Of a DNA stretch of 64,000 nt, positions 35,342 through 46,333 are shown one piece after another. A program made the position numbers and the translations under genes. How positions within the stretch are numbered: the first letter of the stretch is position 1; each line of letters begins with the position of its first letter. This stretch comes from Achatina immaculata (lineage: Eukaryota; Mollusca; Gastropoda; Stylommatophora; Achatinidae): the NCBI GenBank assembly GCA_009760885.1, contig CM019691.1, positions 24,551,314 to 24,615,313 of the forward strand, given 5' to 3'. Below the pieces are notes generated by a model. The model did no database searches. It was given only the letters and a program-made list of their open reading frames with translations, and was not told the origin of the DNA.

Positions 35342-35900
35342 ATCATCATCATGTGCCGTGCCGACTGGCGTTGCCTATTATGCTTCTCCAGAGTACACGA
35401 TACTTCATGCAGGCTGTCAGCTCAGTTGGTGATCTCCTCTCACACCATCCCGTCAGACTGTCCAGTATCATTTCTCTTGTTCTTCCTCTTGATCTTCTTC
35501 CTTCTATTTTTCCTGTTGTTATAATATTTTCAATGCCCCCTCTTCTCATTGCATGTCCTATGAAAGTACATTGTCTCTCTCTTATTTTTTTTTTTTACAA
35601 GATTTGTTGTCTCTCCAGCTCTTTTCATATATTCTTCATTAGTTATTTTTGTTGTCCAGGGGATTCGCAACATTCTTCTAATAAACCACATTTCTACTGC
35701 TTCCAATGATTTTTGTGTAGACCTGCCTAACGTCCATGATTCACTTCCATATAACAAGATAGGTTCAATATAGCATTTTAGGACTCGTTTTCTAACACTC
35801 AGCGATAAGGATGTGTTGGATAATATGTTTCTCATTCTCTGAAATACAGTCTTTGCTTGGCCTATTCTGTTTCTAATTTCTGTTCTGCATTTCCCATTGT
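35342..35900 (-). mobile_element. 5'-truncated LINE family B copy with (GAT)n tail
   Basis: The minus strand reads RKRVLKCYIEPILLYGSESW, then LEAVEMWFIRRMLRIPWTTK, GKIEGRRSRGRTREMILDSL and WRSIIGNASRHGT. It ends in GATGATGATT. The frame shifts once near 35590. Confidence 0.88.
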
Positions 35901-35987
35901 AATGAGCATGTTTATTTCATCTATATGTCCGTCTTCCACCTAACAACACAAGTCCAATTATAAAATTGATCATCTGTCACAGGCGGC

Positions 35988-36085
35988 TGATTGCAGGTAG
36001 CCCCCGCTTTCCGACGGGGTTAAGTTCCGTAAACATATGCCGTCGGAAAGCGAATCTACATGAAGCGATTTTCATAGGCGCGAGG
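35988..36085 (+). mobile_element. Possible pogo/Tigger-like MITE fragment
   Basis: CAGGTAGCCCCCGCTTTCCG begins a segment with ACGGGGTTAAGTTCCGTAAA and CCGTCGGAAAGCGAA, in which CCGACGG and its complement recur. The wording is typical of pogo/Tigger-type ends. The right side is lost at the adjoining LINE insertion. Confidence 0.35.
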
Positions 36086-36096
36086 TGACTAAATAT

Positions 36097-36371
36097 CATC
36101 ATCATCAGGTGCCGTGCCGACTGGCGTTGGCTATTATGCTTATCCAGGGTACACGATCCTTCATGCAGGCCATCAGCTCAGTTGGTGATCTCCTCTCACA
36201 CCATCCCATCAGACTGTTCAGTATCATTTCTCTTCTATTTTTCCTGTTGTTATAATATTTTCAATGCCCCCTCTTCTCATTACATGTCCTGTGAAAGTAC
36301 ACTGTCTCTCTCTCTCTTATTTTTTTATAATATTTTTTTGTCTCTCCAGCTCTTCTCAAACATTCTCCATT
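36097..36371 (-). mobile_element. Short LINE family B copy with 11-bp TSD
   Basis: 275 bp of the B 3' end, antisense, with a 24-bp internal deletion relative to 35342-35640. It is flanked by TGACTAAATAT at 36086-36096 and 36372-36382. The tail is (GAT)n. Confidence 0.9.
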
Positions 36372-36389
36372 TGACTAAATATACAATAC

Positions 36390-38811
36390 TAATCTAATTT
36401 TAAGTGCCCTGCCGCGTGGCGTAGATGATCATTTCTCTCCACAATTCCTTGTCTTTTGTGTTGATTATGTGATCCATGGGTGACTTTCTTCCTAGCCACA
36501 CTGACAGCCCATCCAGTAACTTCTCTCTTTGTCTTCCTCTGTCTCTTCTTTCCTAAACTTTTTCTAGTTGCCACAGTGTGCTCCAATTTTCCTGTTCTCA
36601 GGAAATGTCCTATAAATCTGGCTTTGCTATAATTTGCTTTTTTAATTCCAGCCTCTCTTAAGACTTCTTCATTAGTTTTTTTGGCTGTCTATGGTACCTT
36701 CAGCATCCTTCTTATAAACCACATTTCCATGGATTCCATTTCTCGCTGTACTCTCTTATTCATGGACCATGCTTCACATCCATAAAACAAAACTGGCTCT
36801 ATGTAACATTTAAGTTCTCGGAATCTTGTTTCCGTTTATATCGATCTGTGGCACAAGATGTGTCTCATTGTTTGAAAAGCTGACTTGGCCTGAGCGTGTC
36901 TGCTTTTTATTTCATTGTGACATTTCTCATCAGTTGTTATAATCGTTCCTAAGTTCTTGAATCTGTCATTTTGTTTCAGATGTGTGCCATCGATGGTAAT
37001 GCTACGTTTTGATGACCATCACTTCAGTCTTCTTTTTGTTCAGGCTGAGACCTTTATTTTAACTTTCATAAACCACGATGTCCAGAAAAGGCTGTAGCTC
37101 CCCCTTTACCTTTAGCAATCAGAACTGTGTCGTCTGCATATCTTAAGTTGTTAAGGTTGTACCGGCTAATTGATATTGCTGGCAAGTTCTCTATATTTCT
37201 CATTATGTTTTCGCTGTACAAGGATAAGAGGGCAAGAGAAAGAACACATCCTTGTCTCAATTTTATGTCTTGGAATGCTCCTATTTGGTTCTCTACCCTC
37301 AATGCTGCTATTTGCTGCCAATATATGTTTTTGATAAGTTTTAGATCTTTCCCATCTATGTTGATGTCATCCAGCATTCTTATAATTTCTGTGTGTCTCA
37401 CTTTATCAAATGCTTTACAGTAGTCTATGAAGCATAAGTATAGGTCCGTCTTTACTTCTATCGATCTCTCCATCAATGTTCTCATTATATATATGGCATT
37501 ACTTCTATCTTTTCTTTCGACGAAGCCGCACTTTTCTTCAGCGATTTCTGGTTTTATTTTCCCCCTGACTCTTCTCATAACAATACGAAGCAGGATTTTG
37601 GTAACATGGATCATAAGACTAATGGTTCGATGGTCTTCACATTCAACTCCACTTTGTTTCTTTGGTAGGGCACTGAAATTGATTGCAAAAGGTCTGATGG
37701 GACATAGTTATTGTTATAGATGTCATTCAGCAATCTAGATATTATTTCTATGCCAAGCTCTCCTACTGCTTCCAATTCTTCCTTGATGATTTTATCTGGT
37801 CCTGGTGCTTTGTTGTTCTTCATGTGTTTGATGGCTTCTTTCACTTCTGCTTTTAATATGTGAGGGCCTTCATTATTATTTCGTATATATATTTCGCTTC
37901 TATTGTCCTCATAGAGTTCTCTAATCTATTCGCTCCATCTTGCCATTATTTCATCTCTGTCCATTATTGTATGCCCCTCCTTTGACTTCAGGCAACCAGT
38001 CTTGTGGTATGCCTTTTGTTTGTTGACTCCTTTATTTGTTTGTACATATCTCTTGTGTTTCCATGATGGTGTGTCTCTATTTCACTACATTTCTTATTTA
38101 GCCACTCCTCCCTAGCTTTATTGCATTTGTGTCTTATTTCTTTATTTATTTTGTCATATTCATCTTTATCTTCCTTAAGACTTCTTCTCTGATTCATTAG
38201 TTGCAAAATTTCTTCTGTCATCCACTCCTGTTTAGGGTGTCTTTTCTTTGGAGGTAAGATTTCGATAGATGTTTGCTAAACAGAGTCTTTGAGCATATTC
38301 CATTGTTCATCAATCGTTTCAATCTTCTCTATAGCATTATATCTTATGTACTATGGTCCTATGTTGTTCTTTTATTGCTTTATCTTTCCGTAACAGCTCT
38401 CTAATCTCTGTTCGTAGCTGCTACCTTTATCCTCTTTAGCCTGATTCTCACTTTTCCTACGACTAGGATGTGGTCATTGGTGCAATCTGCTCTTGGTCTT
38501 GTTTTCATAGATATTAGTGAGTTCCTTAATCCTCTGTTGATCATAATGTAATCTATCTGGTTACGCATGTTATTATTTTGGCTTTTGCATGTCCATAGTC
38601 GCCTAAGGTGTCGTTGAAGCCAAGTATTTCCTATTATCATTTTATTCTTTTCTGCCCACTCAATCAACATTTCTCCTCTTTTGTTTCTGATTCCTAGTCC
38701 ACACTTGCCAGTAGCTTCATTGTCTTGTTCAGTCCCTACTTTCGCGTTTAAATCACCCAGCACAAAGTTTATTTCCCATGGTTTCCTCTGTTTCATTGCC
38801 GTGTCCAGATT
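36390..38811 (-). mobile_element. LINE family F copy, 5'-truncated in the endonuclease
   Basis: Minus strand: endonuclease (NFVLGDLNAKVGTEQDNEAT, QIDYIMINRGLRNS, VVGKVRIRLKRIKV), connector and RT (MKNNKAPGPDKIIKEELEAV; CFIDYCKAFDKVRHTEIIRM; LRYADDTVLIAKG). The C-terminus ends near 36405. Segments of 157 and 182 codons are open; elsewhere it is broken. The 5' end abuts a + strand family B copy at 38812. Confidence 0.9.
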
Positions 38812-39149
38812 GTAAAACATATACTGGCAGCAGGAAGCAGGATTCAAGTTGAAAATAGAACTGGAAAATATCAACCAATAAAACAGGGATGTGTACTATC
38901 TCCAGACCTTTTTTCTCTGTACAGCGAGAATATTCTAAGAACGATCATTGGAGAACCAGGTATAAAAATAGTAGGATACAATTTTAACAACCTTCGGTAT
39001 GCTGACGACACAGTGCTGATAGCTGAGAACCATCAAGATCTGCAAAATCTCTTGGATCAAGTCGCCAAAGAAAGTGAACAGAAAGGCTTTACTTTGAAAA
39101 TAAAAAAGACAGATACCATGGTTATATCTAAGAAACAGAATCCGCCAAT
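38812..39149 (+). mobile_element. LINE family B copy, 5' part (host of nested family A)
   Basis: RT segment with VENRTGKYQPIKQGCVLSPD, LFSLYSENILRTIIGEPG and the active site LRYADDTVLIAENHQ, then KKTDTMVISKKQNPP. It is split at 39149 by the family A element and continues at 42353. Its last 11 bases, AATCCGCCAAT, are repeated at 42342-42352. Confidence 0.88.
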
Positions 39150-39162
39150 CTCTCTCTGAACC

Positions 39163-40065
39163 TTAAGTGCCCAGGGCACATGGGGCTTCTGCAAGGGTTT
39201 TCCACAAATGCCTGTCTTTCGCCTTTTTTTCTGCTCTTGCCCAGGTGAGCCCTCTATTGCTCAACATCCTTTCTGTTGTTCTTCTCCATGTCTCTTTTGG
39301 TCTACCCTTACTTCTGCTCCCCTGTGGTGTCCATCTTAGTGCTATTTTTGGTAGTGAGTTGTCAGTCATTCGGAGCACATGTCCCAACCATCGCCAGCGT
39401 CTTTCCTCAATAATTGTTGTCAGTGGTTTCATCTGCATTTCTGCCAATAAGATGTTATTTCTTATGGTGTTTGGCCAAAATATTTTTTTAATTCTACGTA
39501 AACATTTAGTCTGGAAAGAATTCAACTTGTTTTCTAAGGTTTTGGTGATTTTCCAGCATTCACTTCCATAGAGTAGTACACTTAGAACATTACTCTTAAA
39601 TATCCTGATTTTCATATTTATGCTTAGTTTATTTGATTTCCATATATTCTGTAGCATTGCAAAAGCCTGGTTTGCTTTAGTAAGTCTGCTGTTGATGTCC
39701 TCTGTGCTGTCTCCATTTTCTACTACTCTGCTGCCAAGGTATACAAATTCGTTGACCTCCTCCACTAACTTGTTATCTACTCTGAGTACATATCTGTTGT
39801 TCACATTTTGCTTCATTAACTTTGTCTTTCCTACGTTGATCTTTAGTCCTATGTTGTTTGCATTCTGGGTTAACTTGTTTATTTTATCTTGCATATCTTT
39901 GTGACTGCTTGATAATAGACAAATGTCGTCCGCAAAGTCAAGGTCCTCCAGCACTGTGTTAAGGGTCCATTGTAATCCTCTGCGTTTGTCTGATGTTGCC
40001 TCCTTCATTAACCAGTCTACTGCCAAGATAAATAATGTTGGTGATAGTACACATCCCTGTTTCAC
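39163..40065 (-). pseudogene. Family A LINE: RT palm/thumb and C-terminal frame
   Basis: 300 codons with KQGCVLSPTLF, the catalytic FADD, thumb, SVLLYGSECWK, RRWRWLGHVLRMTDNSLPKI and the terminal RPKETWRRTTERML. It is in the same frame as 40132-41181. Confidence 0.9.
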
Positions 40066-40131
40066 TCCTGTTTGTACCCTAAAGCTGCTGGAGGTATGTT
40101 CTCCACAGATAACTTTGCACTGAAAACCCTC

Positions 40132-41181
40132 CTATAGGGCTTTGATTACATTAACTATTTTATGGGGGAGGCCATGCCATCTTAGGATTTTCCACAGTGC
40201 ATCTCTGTTGACACTGTCAAAGGCTTTCTCAAAATCTATGAATAATGCATATGTTGTGCTATGCCATTCATTTGCCTGTTCTAATATTTGTCTAAGTACA
40301 AATATATGGTCTGTGCATGATCTTCCTTTCCTAAATCCTGCCTGCTCTTTCCGAAGTTTTTCCTCAAGTGTTGGTACAATTCTGTTGATGATTATTCTGC
40401 AAAATACTTTACTAGTGAGTGGCAGTAGGGTAATGCCTCTCCAGTTCCCGCAATCTCTGAGGTCACCCTTCTTTGGTAGTTTTACTATAAGACCAGTTTT
40501 CCACTCCTCTGGGGCTTTTTCTAAATCCCAAATTTGTTGTAATATCCGGCAAAGTTGTTTTGGTGTTTCTGTTTCTTCTGCTTTCAACATCTCAGCAGTC
40601 ACTTCATCTTCACCTGGTGCCCTGTCTGATTTTAGCATCTTTATCGCCTCTTTTACTTCATTTATTGTTATTGGTCCTGTATTGATGTTTAGTTCCGCTT
40701 TTGCTTCAGGTATATCTATTGCTTGTGCTGCTTGTGTTCTGTTTAGTAGGGTGTTAAAGTGTTCCCTCCATCTTTCAATTTTTTCTCTTTCTCCACTGAC
40801 CAGTTGTCCATTTTGTGTTCTTACTGCACTTTCACATCTTGTATTGAAGTTACCTGTCATCTGCTTTGTGATTTTATATATGGTTTTCATGTCATTTGTA
40901 TATGCTGCTTTCTCTGCTGTCTCTGCTAAGTTGTCATAATACTGACGTTTATCTTGACGGCATGATTCCTTCACTTCTTTGTCTTTTTGTGCATAATTAC
41001 TTAAAACTCGTTCTTTAATCCGTTGTGATTTGGTGTTCAGTAATTTTTTCTTGATTTCTTTTCTTTGCTCTATCTTTTCCCATGTGGTCTCACTTATCCA
41101 TTCCTCTTTTCTCCTTTTCCGATATCCCAGCACCTCTTTTGCTGTTTCCTGTAGTGTTTTATTGAACTCTAATATGGACAT
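40132..41181 (-). pseudogene. Family A LINE: connector and reverse transcriptase fingers/palm frame
   Basis: 349 codons: Lys/Glu-rich connector, RT motif 0-2 region (NWRGITLLPLTSKVFCRIII; RKEQAGFRKGRSCTDHIFVL) and motif A (FIDFEKAFDSV). It ends at a TAG in IKAL*EGFQCKV, in frame with the next segment, so it is a simple nonsense mutation. Confidence 0.9.
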
Positions 41182-41255
41182 TTCTGCTTCGTCTTGTAGG
41201 ACACTGAAGCGGTTCTTAAGTATTATTGAGAATTCATTTCTTGTTTGCTGGTCTA

Positions 41256-42140
41256 TCAGTTTTCTTGTATCAAAATGTATCTTCTGTGTTCTCCGATTCT
41301 GGCTTTCCTTAATTTTAGTTTTATTTTTGCTACCAGAAGGTTGTGATCACTTCCTATATCTGCTCCTTTCCTTGCTCGCACATCTTGTAGTGACCGTTTC
41401 CACTTGTTGTTTATTAGTATGTGATCGATTTGGTTTTCTGTGGTTTTATCTGGTGACCTCCAAGTCACCTTATGGATGTTTTTGTGTTGGAAAATTGTCC
41501 CTCCGATGGTCATCATGTTTTCTTCACAGAAACTGCACAGTCTTTCTCCATTTTCATTTATTTCTCCGATTCCTTCTCTTCCCATGATTCTTCTTCTATC
41601 TTCATTTCCTTCACCTACTTTTGCATTGAAGTCACCCAAGATGAGTAGCATATCATGCTTGGGTATTGTTTCTACTGTGGCTTGGAGGCTGTTGTAAAAA
41701 TCTTCTTTTAATTCCTCTTCAGCTGCTTCTGTTGGTGCATAACAAACTATAATAGACAGCTTCGTGAATCTTGAGTTGAACCGTGCATATAATAATCTCT
41801 CATTTATTGGGGTCCATTTCAGCAATGCTCTTGATGCTTCTTTTGTTATAATCAATGCTACTCCTCCTTCATGAAGATCTTCTTTACCTGACCATATTAT
41901 TGTATCTTCTGTGTGCTGTGTTGTTAATTTCCTTCTGCCTTGTCCTGTCCATCTTGCTTCTTGTATTCCTAGTATGTCTAGTTTGTATCTGTGCATTTCC
42001 TTGATGGTTTGTGCTAGTTTTCCAGTCTGGTTTAGTGTTCTTACATTCCAGCTACCTATATGCATCTTTTGTTTAGGTTCCAGGAGGTCTACAGTCGGGC
42101 TGGGGACTTCCAGTGGCTGGCTTTCATCCACAACCTTCAT
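41256..42140 (-). pseudogene. Family A LINE: apurinic endonuclease domain frame
   Basis: 294 codons containing the whole AP-endonuclease-like domain that nicks the target for reverse transcription. Visible catalytic positions: Asn in SWNVRTL, Glu in IQEARWTG, Asp and Asn in LGDFNAKVG, Asp-His in GSDHNL. It ends in a premature stop caused by a one-base deletion just upstream of the RT connector. Confidence 0.9.
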
Positions 42141-42352
42141 GGGCTCAGTTTCCTGATACGCATTTCTCCTTCCACCTGCATTTGCTTTTTCCCTTGCTTC
42201 TGTTTCTGTAGCAGTCTGATAGTTTTTTTACCAGATAGGGTTGCTGGCCCTATGCTGAACCCTCCTTAGTCGCCTTTTACGATCATGCATGGTAGGGTAC
42301 AGTGGTCCTATTCTTTGCAGATCCCGGGTACCACACGGGTAAATCCGCCAAT

Positions 42353-43000
42353 ATGCAGTATAAAATTAAATGGAACTATTCTAAAGCAGGTGCAGAAATT
42401 TAAATACTTTGTAGCAGTAATAACTTCAAATGGGAAAAGCAAAACAAAAATTAAGAACAGAATAGGCCAAGCAAAGACTGCGTTTCAGAGATTGGGAAAC
42501 ATATTATGCAGCACATCCATATCAATGAATGTTAGACAACGAGTACTAAAATGCTATATAGAACCTATCTTGTTATATGGAAGTGAATCATGGACAATAG
42601 GCAGGTCTGCACAAAAGTCATTGGAAGCAGTAGAAATGTGGTTTATTAGAAGAGTGTTGCGAATTCCCTGGACAGCATAAATAACTAATGGAGAATGTTT
42701 GAGAAGAGTTGGAGATAGAAAAAAAATCTTGTAAAAAAAATAATAAGAGAGAGACAATGTACTTTCATAGGACATGCAGTGAGTAGAAAGGGCATATTAT
42801 AACAACAACAAAAAAATAGAGGGAAGAAGAATCAGAGGAAGACCAACAGGAATGATACTGGACAGTCTGACGAGATGGTGTGAGAGGAGATCACCAACTG
42901 ACCTAATAGCCTGCATGAAGGATCGTGTACTCTGGAGAAGCATAATAGCCAACGCCACTCGTCACGGCACATGATGATAATGATGATGATGATGATGATA
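42353..43000 (+). mobile_element. LINE family B copy, 3' part with (GAT)n tail
   Basis: Joins seamlessly to 39149 (KKQNPPI | CSIKLNGTILKQ). Encodes NRIGQAKTAFQRLGNILCST, then ILLYGSESWTIGRSAQKSLE and AVEMWFIRRVLRIPW. It ends in an imperfect GATGATGAT run. Confidence 0.9.
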
Positions 43001-43567
43001 TTTACAATAAGAAACCCTAACTAATTCAATGGACCGAAGGTCGGAAGAACTAATTGTCGGAAAGTTATTCCTACATGTACTTGCAGAAATGATATTTTGA
43101 TGTTCTTAGTTTTAATTTACATGCCATACTGTAACTGTACGCTGTGCTGGAGAACTAAAATTTCTTTCATGGAATGTTTCCAATACAACAACCGATTGTG
43201 AGTTTTTAGCAATCTATTGTCTCGACACAATTTGTTTTTAACTTCCTTGTTCGTTAACAGATTTAAAAACGTCATGTGTGTCAGTCAAGCAATTTACATT
43301 TCCCTGTAGTAAATACACACTTAAGAAATTATACTCGAGCAGAACTTTTGATGCTGATAAATGCCAGAGGGTTTTTGTTTTGTTTTCCTTACGCATGGGG
43401 ATTATTTTGGCCTCCAGTCAATCCCATTTGAGAGGGGAGAGTTAGCTCGTGCATCGCCTCGGTGCCCAGATGGCTTCCCCTGTTTTAAAGCGAAGCTGAG
43501 CTGGCGCTTTCTCACCCGTAGATAAAAACAGGACGGAAAAATTATTTTATCCTACACTGTCAAACGA
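43001..43567. other. Noncoding spacer
   Basis: Unique sequence; a segment around 43380-43510 (GGCCTCCAGTCAATCCCATT) looks SINE-like but lacks clear A/B boxes. Confidence 0.35.
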
Positions 43568-43795
43568 AAGTTAATATTGTTGGACCCATCTTTTCCAAAG
43601 TGTTTTTTTTAAGTGGACTATAATGAGCATAATTTTTTTTTGACACAAGATAATGTTTTATGCAGCTTTTTACAGTAATATTTCTCAAATTTTAGTTAAC
43701 TCACGAAGCACCACTTACGAGTCCAAGACATATAATTAGTAAGTGTAAATTTCAAAAATGAATATTTCCAACTTACATTTCGAGATTCTTAAAGA
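43568..43795 (+). repeat. Unclassified dispersed repeat (copy 2)
   Basis: Colinear with 8725-8965 (see there). The two copies differ by several indels. Confidence 0.6.
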
Positions 43796-43847
43796 AAAAC
43801 ATCATGACCGCATTCAGCGTTGGGAGGGGAGGGTACCGTATTCAGCA

Positions 43848-44079
43848 TCCTACATAAGTACCATATTACAAAAACTTAATATTGAAGAAGGCTGGCTAGT
43901 AAAGAGGATTAAAAAGAGAAAACTTAAATATTTTAGACACATTAAACGTCATGATAATATAGAGAAGACCGTCCTGGAAGGGTACATAATGGGAAAAAGA
44001 GAGGAAGACCAAGGCGAAGATGGCTTCAAGACATAGTTGATGATCTGCAAATGTAATCAGCATCAGGCCATCTTGCTCA
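43848..44079 (+). mobile_element. LINE family D 3' fragment
   Basis: Encodes ILQKLNIEEGWLVKRIKKRK, then LKYFRHIKRHDNIEKTVLEG and the adjoining GEDGF region. It is cut off before the final D 3' end by a junction with family F at about 44080. Confidence 0.75.
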
Positions 44080-44725
44080 CAACCGAGAGAATATCATCAA
44101 AATGTAGCATTACCATCGAAGTTACAGAACTGAAACAATTTGATATATTGAAGTACTTAGGAACAATTATAACAGCTGATGGGAAATGTCACAACGAAAT
44201 AAAAAGCAGATGTGCTCCGGCCAATTCAGCATTCCAGAAAATGAGAAACATCTTGTGCCACAGATCCATATCAATGGAAACAAGATTCAGAGTACTTAAA
44301 TGTTACATCGAGCCAATTTTGTTTTATGGATGTGAATCATAGTCCATGAATAAGATAGTACAGCGAGAAATGGAGACCGTGGAAATGTGGTTCATAAGAA
44401 GGATGTTGAAGGTACCATGGACAGCTAAGAAAATCAACGAGGAAGTTTTAAGAGAGGCTGGAGTTAAAAGGAAAATCAGAGGCAGACAAATGAGATTTGT
44501 AGCACATTTTCTGAGAATAGGAAAATTGGAACACATTGTGGCAACTGGAAAAAATTGAGGGAAGAAGAGACAGAGGAAGACAGAGAAAGAAGTTACTGAA
44601 TGGGCTGTCAGTGTGGCTAGGAAGAAAGCCACCGGCGGATCTCATAACCAAGTCTAAAGACAGAGAATTGAGGAGAGAAATGATCGCCTACGGCACGGCA
44701 CTTGACTGGTTGATTGATTGAAACT
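44080..44725 (+). mobile_element. LINE family F 3' copy with (TTGA)n-like tail
   Basis: Encodes ERISSKCSITIEVTELKQFD, then LKYLGTIITADGKCHNEIKS, METVEMWFIRRMLKVPWTAK and GRRDRGRQRKKLLNGLSVWL. It ends CGGCACTTGACTGGTTGATT. Frames are broken at 44340 and 44558. Confidence 0.88.
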
Positions 44726-44937
44726 CCACAATGTGCATTTCTGAACACAACTTCTTACAAGTCACAGCTAAATGCTCCATTCATTTTATTTTATTTTATT
44801 TTTTCATTCCTTTTTTTAACATAACATTCACGTGAATTTAATCTATTTCTTCGTCCTGTGTGTTTTTATATGATTAAGGTTTACACAGAAACACCATAAC
44901 TGTGTGCTCGTTAAGTAATAAAACTGTTCTTATGTTT

Positions 44938-45180
44938 CTGAGTGGCGAAGTGGTTAGTGCACTGGTTTCTCATGGCGAAGATCGGGGGTTCGATCCGGCC
45001 TGAGGCCCCCAGTCACTCAGCTGTAGAAATGGGTACCCGACTTCTTCTGGAGTTGGGGAAGGAAAGGCGGCCAGGCGTGATACTGACCATATCATCCTCT
45101 AGTGTGCTGACAAATCAAGGAAAATATATGCACTAACACCATATCCCTATGTGCCTCTTTACCGTTACTTTTTAACTTTA
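44938..45180 (+). mobile_element. tRNA-derived SINE
   Basis: Box A TGGCGAAGTGGTTAGTGCAC and box B GGGTTCGATCCGG are about 35 nt apart, as in tRNA-derived Pol III promoters. They are followed by a tRNA-unrelated body with AAATGGGTACCCGACTTCTT and a 3' part shared with 4650-4720. It does not fold as a complete tRNA. Confidence 0.65.
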
Positions 45181-45302
45181 TTTAATTTTGTTCCTAGGTT
45201 TTACATTTTGTTATCACATCTTTATTGTAGTGGCTTCGTGTATAGTTATATACTTTGTTTTATATACTTATCAAATAATTATTCGTGTGTTACCAAAGAA
45301 CA

Positions 45303-46011
45303 CCTTCAACAGAAGCAACACAGTAAGCGAGGAAATTAAAAGCAGAGTACAGATAGGGAATAAAATATACTTTGCCCTGTAACACCTGTTAAAATCCAAA
45401 ATACTGTCTCAAAACATTAAAATAACAGTCTACAAAACTATAATAAGACCAGCCGTCATGTATGGATCAGAAACATGGAGTACAACAAAGAAAAATGAAC
45501 ACCAATTGCAGATCTTTGAGAACAAGATACTGAGAAGAATCTTTAGGCCGATAAAGGATACCAACAGTGGAGAATAGAGACCTTGAAAGAACACTGAACT
45601 AAATGGAAGTGAATGCTGGAAAATCACCAAAACCATAGAAAACAAGTTGAAGTCTTTCAAGACTAAATGTTTACGAAGAATTAGAAAAATATTTTGGCCA
45701 AACACCATAAGAAATAACATCTTATTGGCAAAAATGCAGATGAAGCCACTGACAACAATTATTGAGGAAAGACGCTGGCGATGGTTGGGACATGTGCTCC
45801 GAATGACTGACAACTCACTACCAAAAATAGCACTAAGATGGACACCACAGGGGAGCAGAAGTAAGGGTAGACCAAAAGAGACATGGAGAAGAACAACAGA
45901 AAGGATGTTGAGCAATAGAGGGCTCACCTGGGCAAGAGCAGAAAAAAAGGCGAAGGACAGGCACTTGTGGAAAACCCTTGCAGAAGCCCCATGTGCCCTG
46001 GGCACTTAAGG

Positions 46012-46058
<47 letters not shown>

Positions 46059-46320
46059 ATATATGTCTTGAAACTGAACAGACTACGCTGACTAGGGCAT
46101 GTAGAAAGATTGGAGGAGAATAGGCAAACGAAAATGATGAATGACAAAGAGAAGAGACCAAGGGGTAGACCAAGACAGAGATGGAAAGACAACATAGAAG
46201 AAGATATAAAAGAAATTGGTGTCACTAACAGGAGAGAGACGATTGGAAATAAAGAGGAATGGAGGCGAATGTTATCTGCAGCAATGATCCTTAATGACTC
46301 GGAAAGCTGAAGAAGAGAAG
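45303..46320 (+). mobile_element. LINE family C copy interrupted by family A, 13-bp TSD with one mismatch
   Basis: Matches 19870-20420 (AACATAGTAAGC..., MYGSETWS, LRRIFRPIKDTN in broken frames; then [20 protein letters not shown] after the insert). It is flanked by TTACCAAAGAACA (45290-45302) and TTACCTAAGAACA (46321-46333). Host sequence between 45602 and 46056 is replaced by a family A piece; about 25 bp of host appear deleted there. Confidence 0.85.
45603..46055 (+). mobile_element. 5'-truncated LINE family A copy with (GA)n tail
   Basis: Encodes FKTKCLRRIRKIFWPNTIRN, RRWRWLGHVLRMTDNSLPKI and TERMLSNRGLTWARAEKKAK, nearly identical to the 3' end of 39150-42341. It ends GCACTTAAGGTTC and about 40 bp of (AG)n. 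The 120-codon C-terminal frame is intact, so it is young. Confidence 0.92.
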
Positions 46321-46333
46321 TTACCTAAGAACA

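Larger units (their letters stand above)
39150..42341 (-). mobile_element. Near-complete RTE-like LINE (family A), nested in family B, 11-bp TSD
   Basis: 3,192 bp. After a leader of about 200 nt, one long frame starts at 42140 (minus). Endonuclease motifs: IGSWNVRTLNQTGKL, GIQEARWTGQGRR, LLILGDFNAKVGEG, GSDHNLLVAK. RT motifs: AIKMLKSDRAPGEDEVTAEM, EEWKTGLIVKLPKKGDLRDC, FIDFEKAFDSV, KQGCVLSPTLF and the catalytic LDFADDICLLSS. The C-terminus has SVLLYGSECWKITK and GRPKETWRRTTERML. The TAA is followed almost at once by a (GA)n tail, typical of RTE-clade elements with very short 3' UTRs. Only two lesions were seen: a one-base loss in a T run near 41265 and a TAG for Tyr at 40132. Flanks AATCCGCCAAT at 39139-39149 and 42342-42352. 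Confidence 0.95.

Noticed and set aside
35337..35905. Target duplication GTAAT around the family B copy
   Set aside because: Five bases next to an AT-rich tail are not distinguishable from chance.
44938..45010. True tRNA gene
   Set aside because: Box A and B are good but the acceptor stem and anticodon arm do not pair and a SINE body follows.
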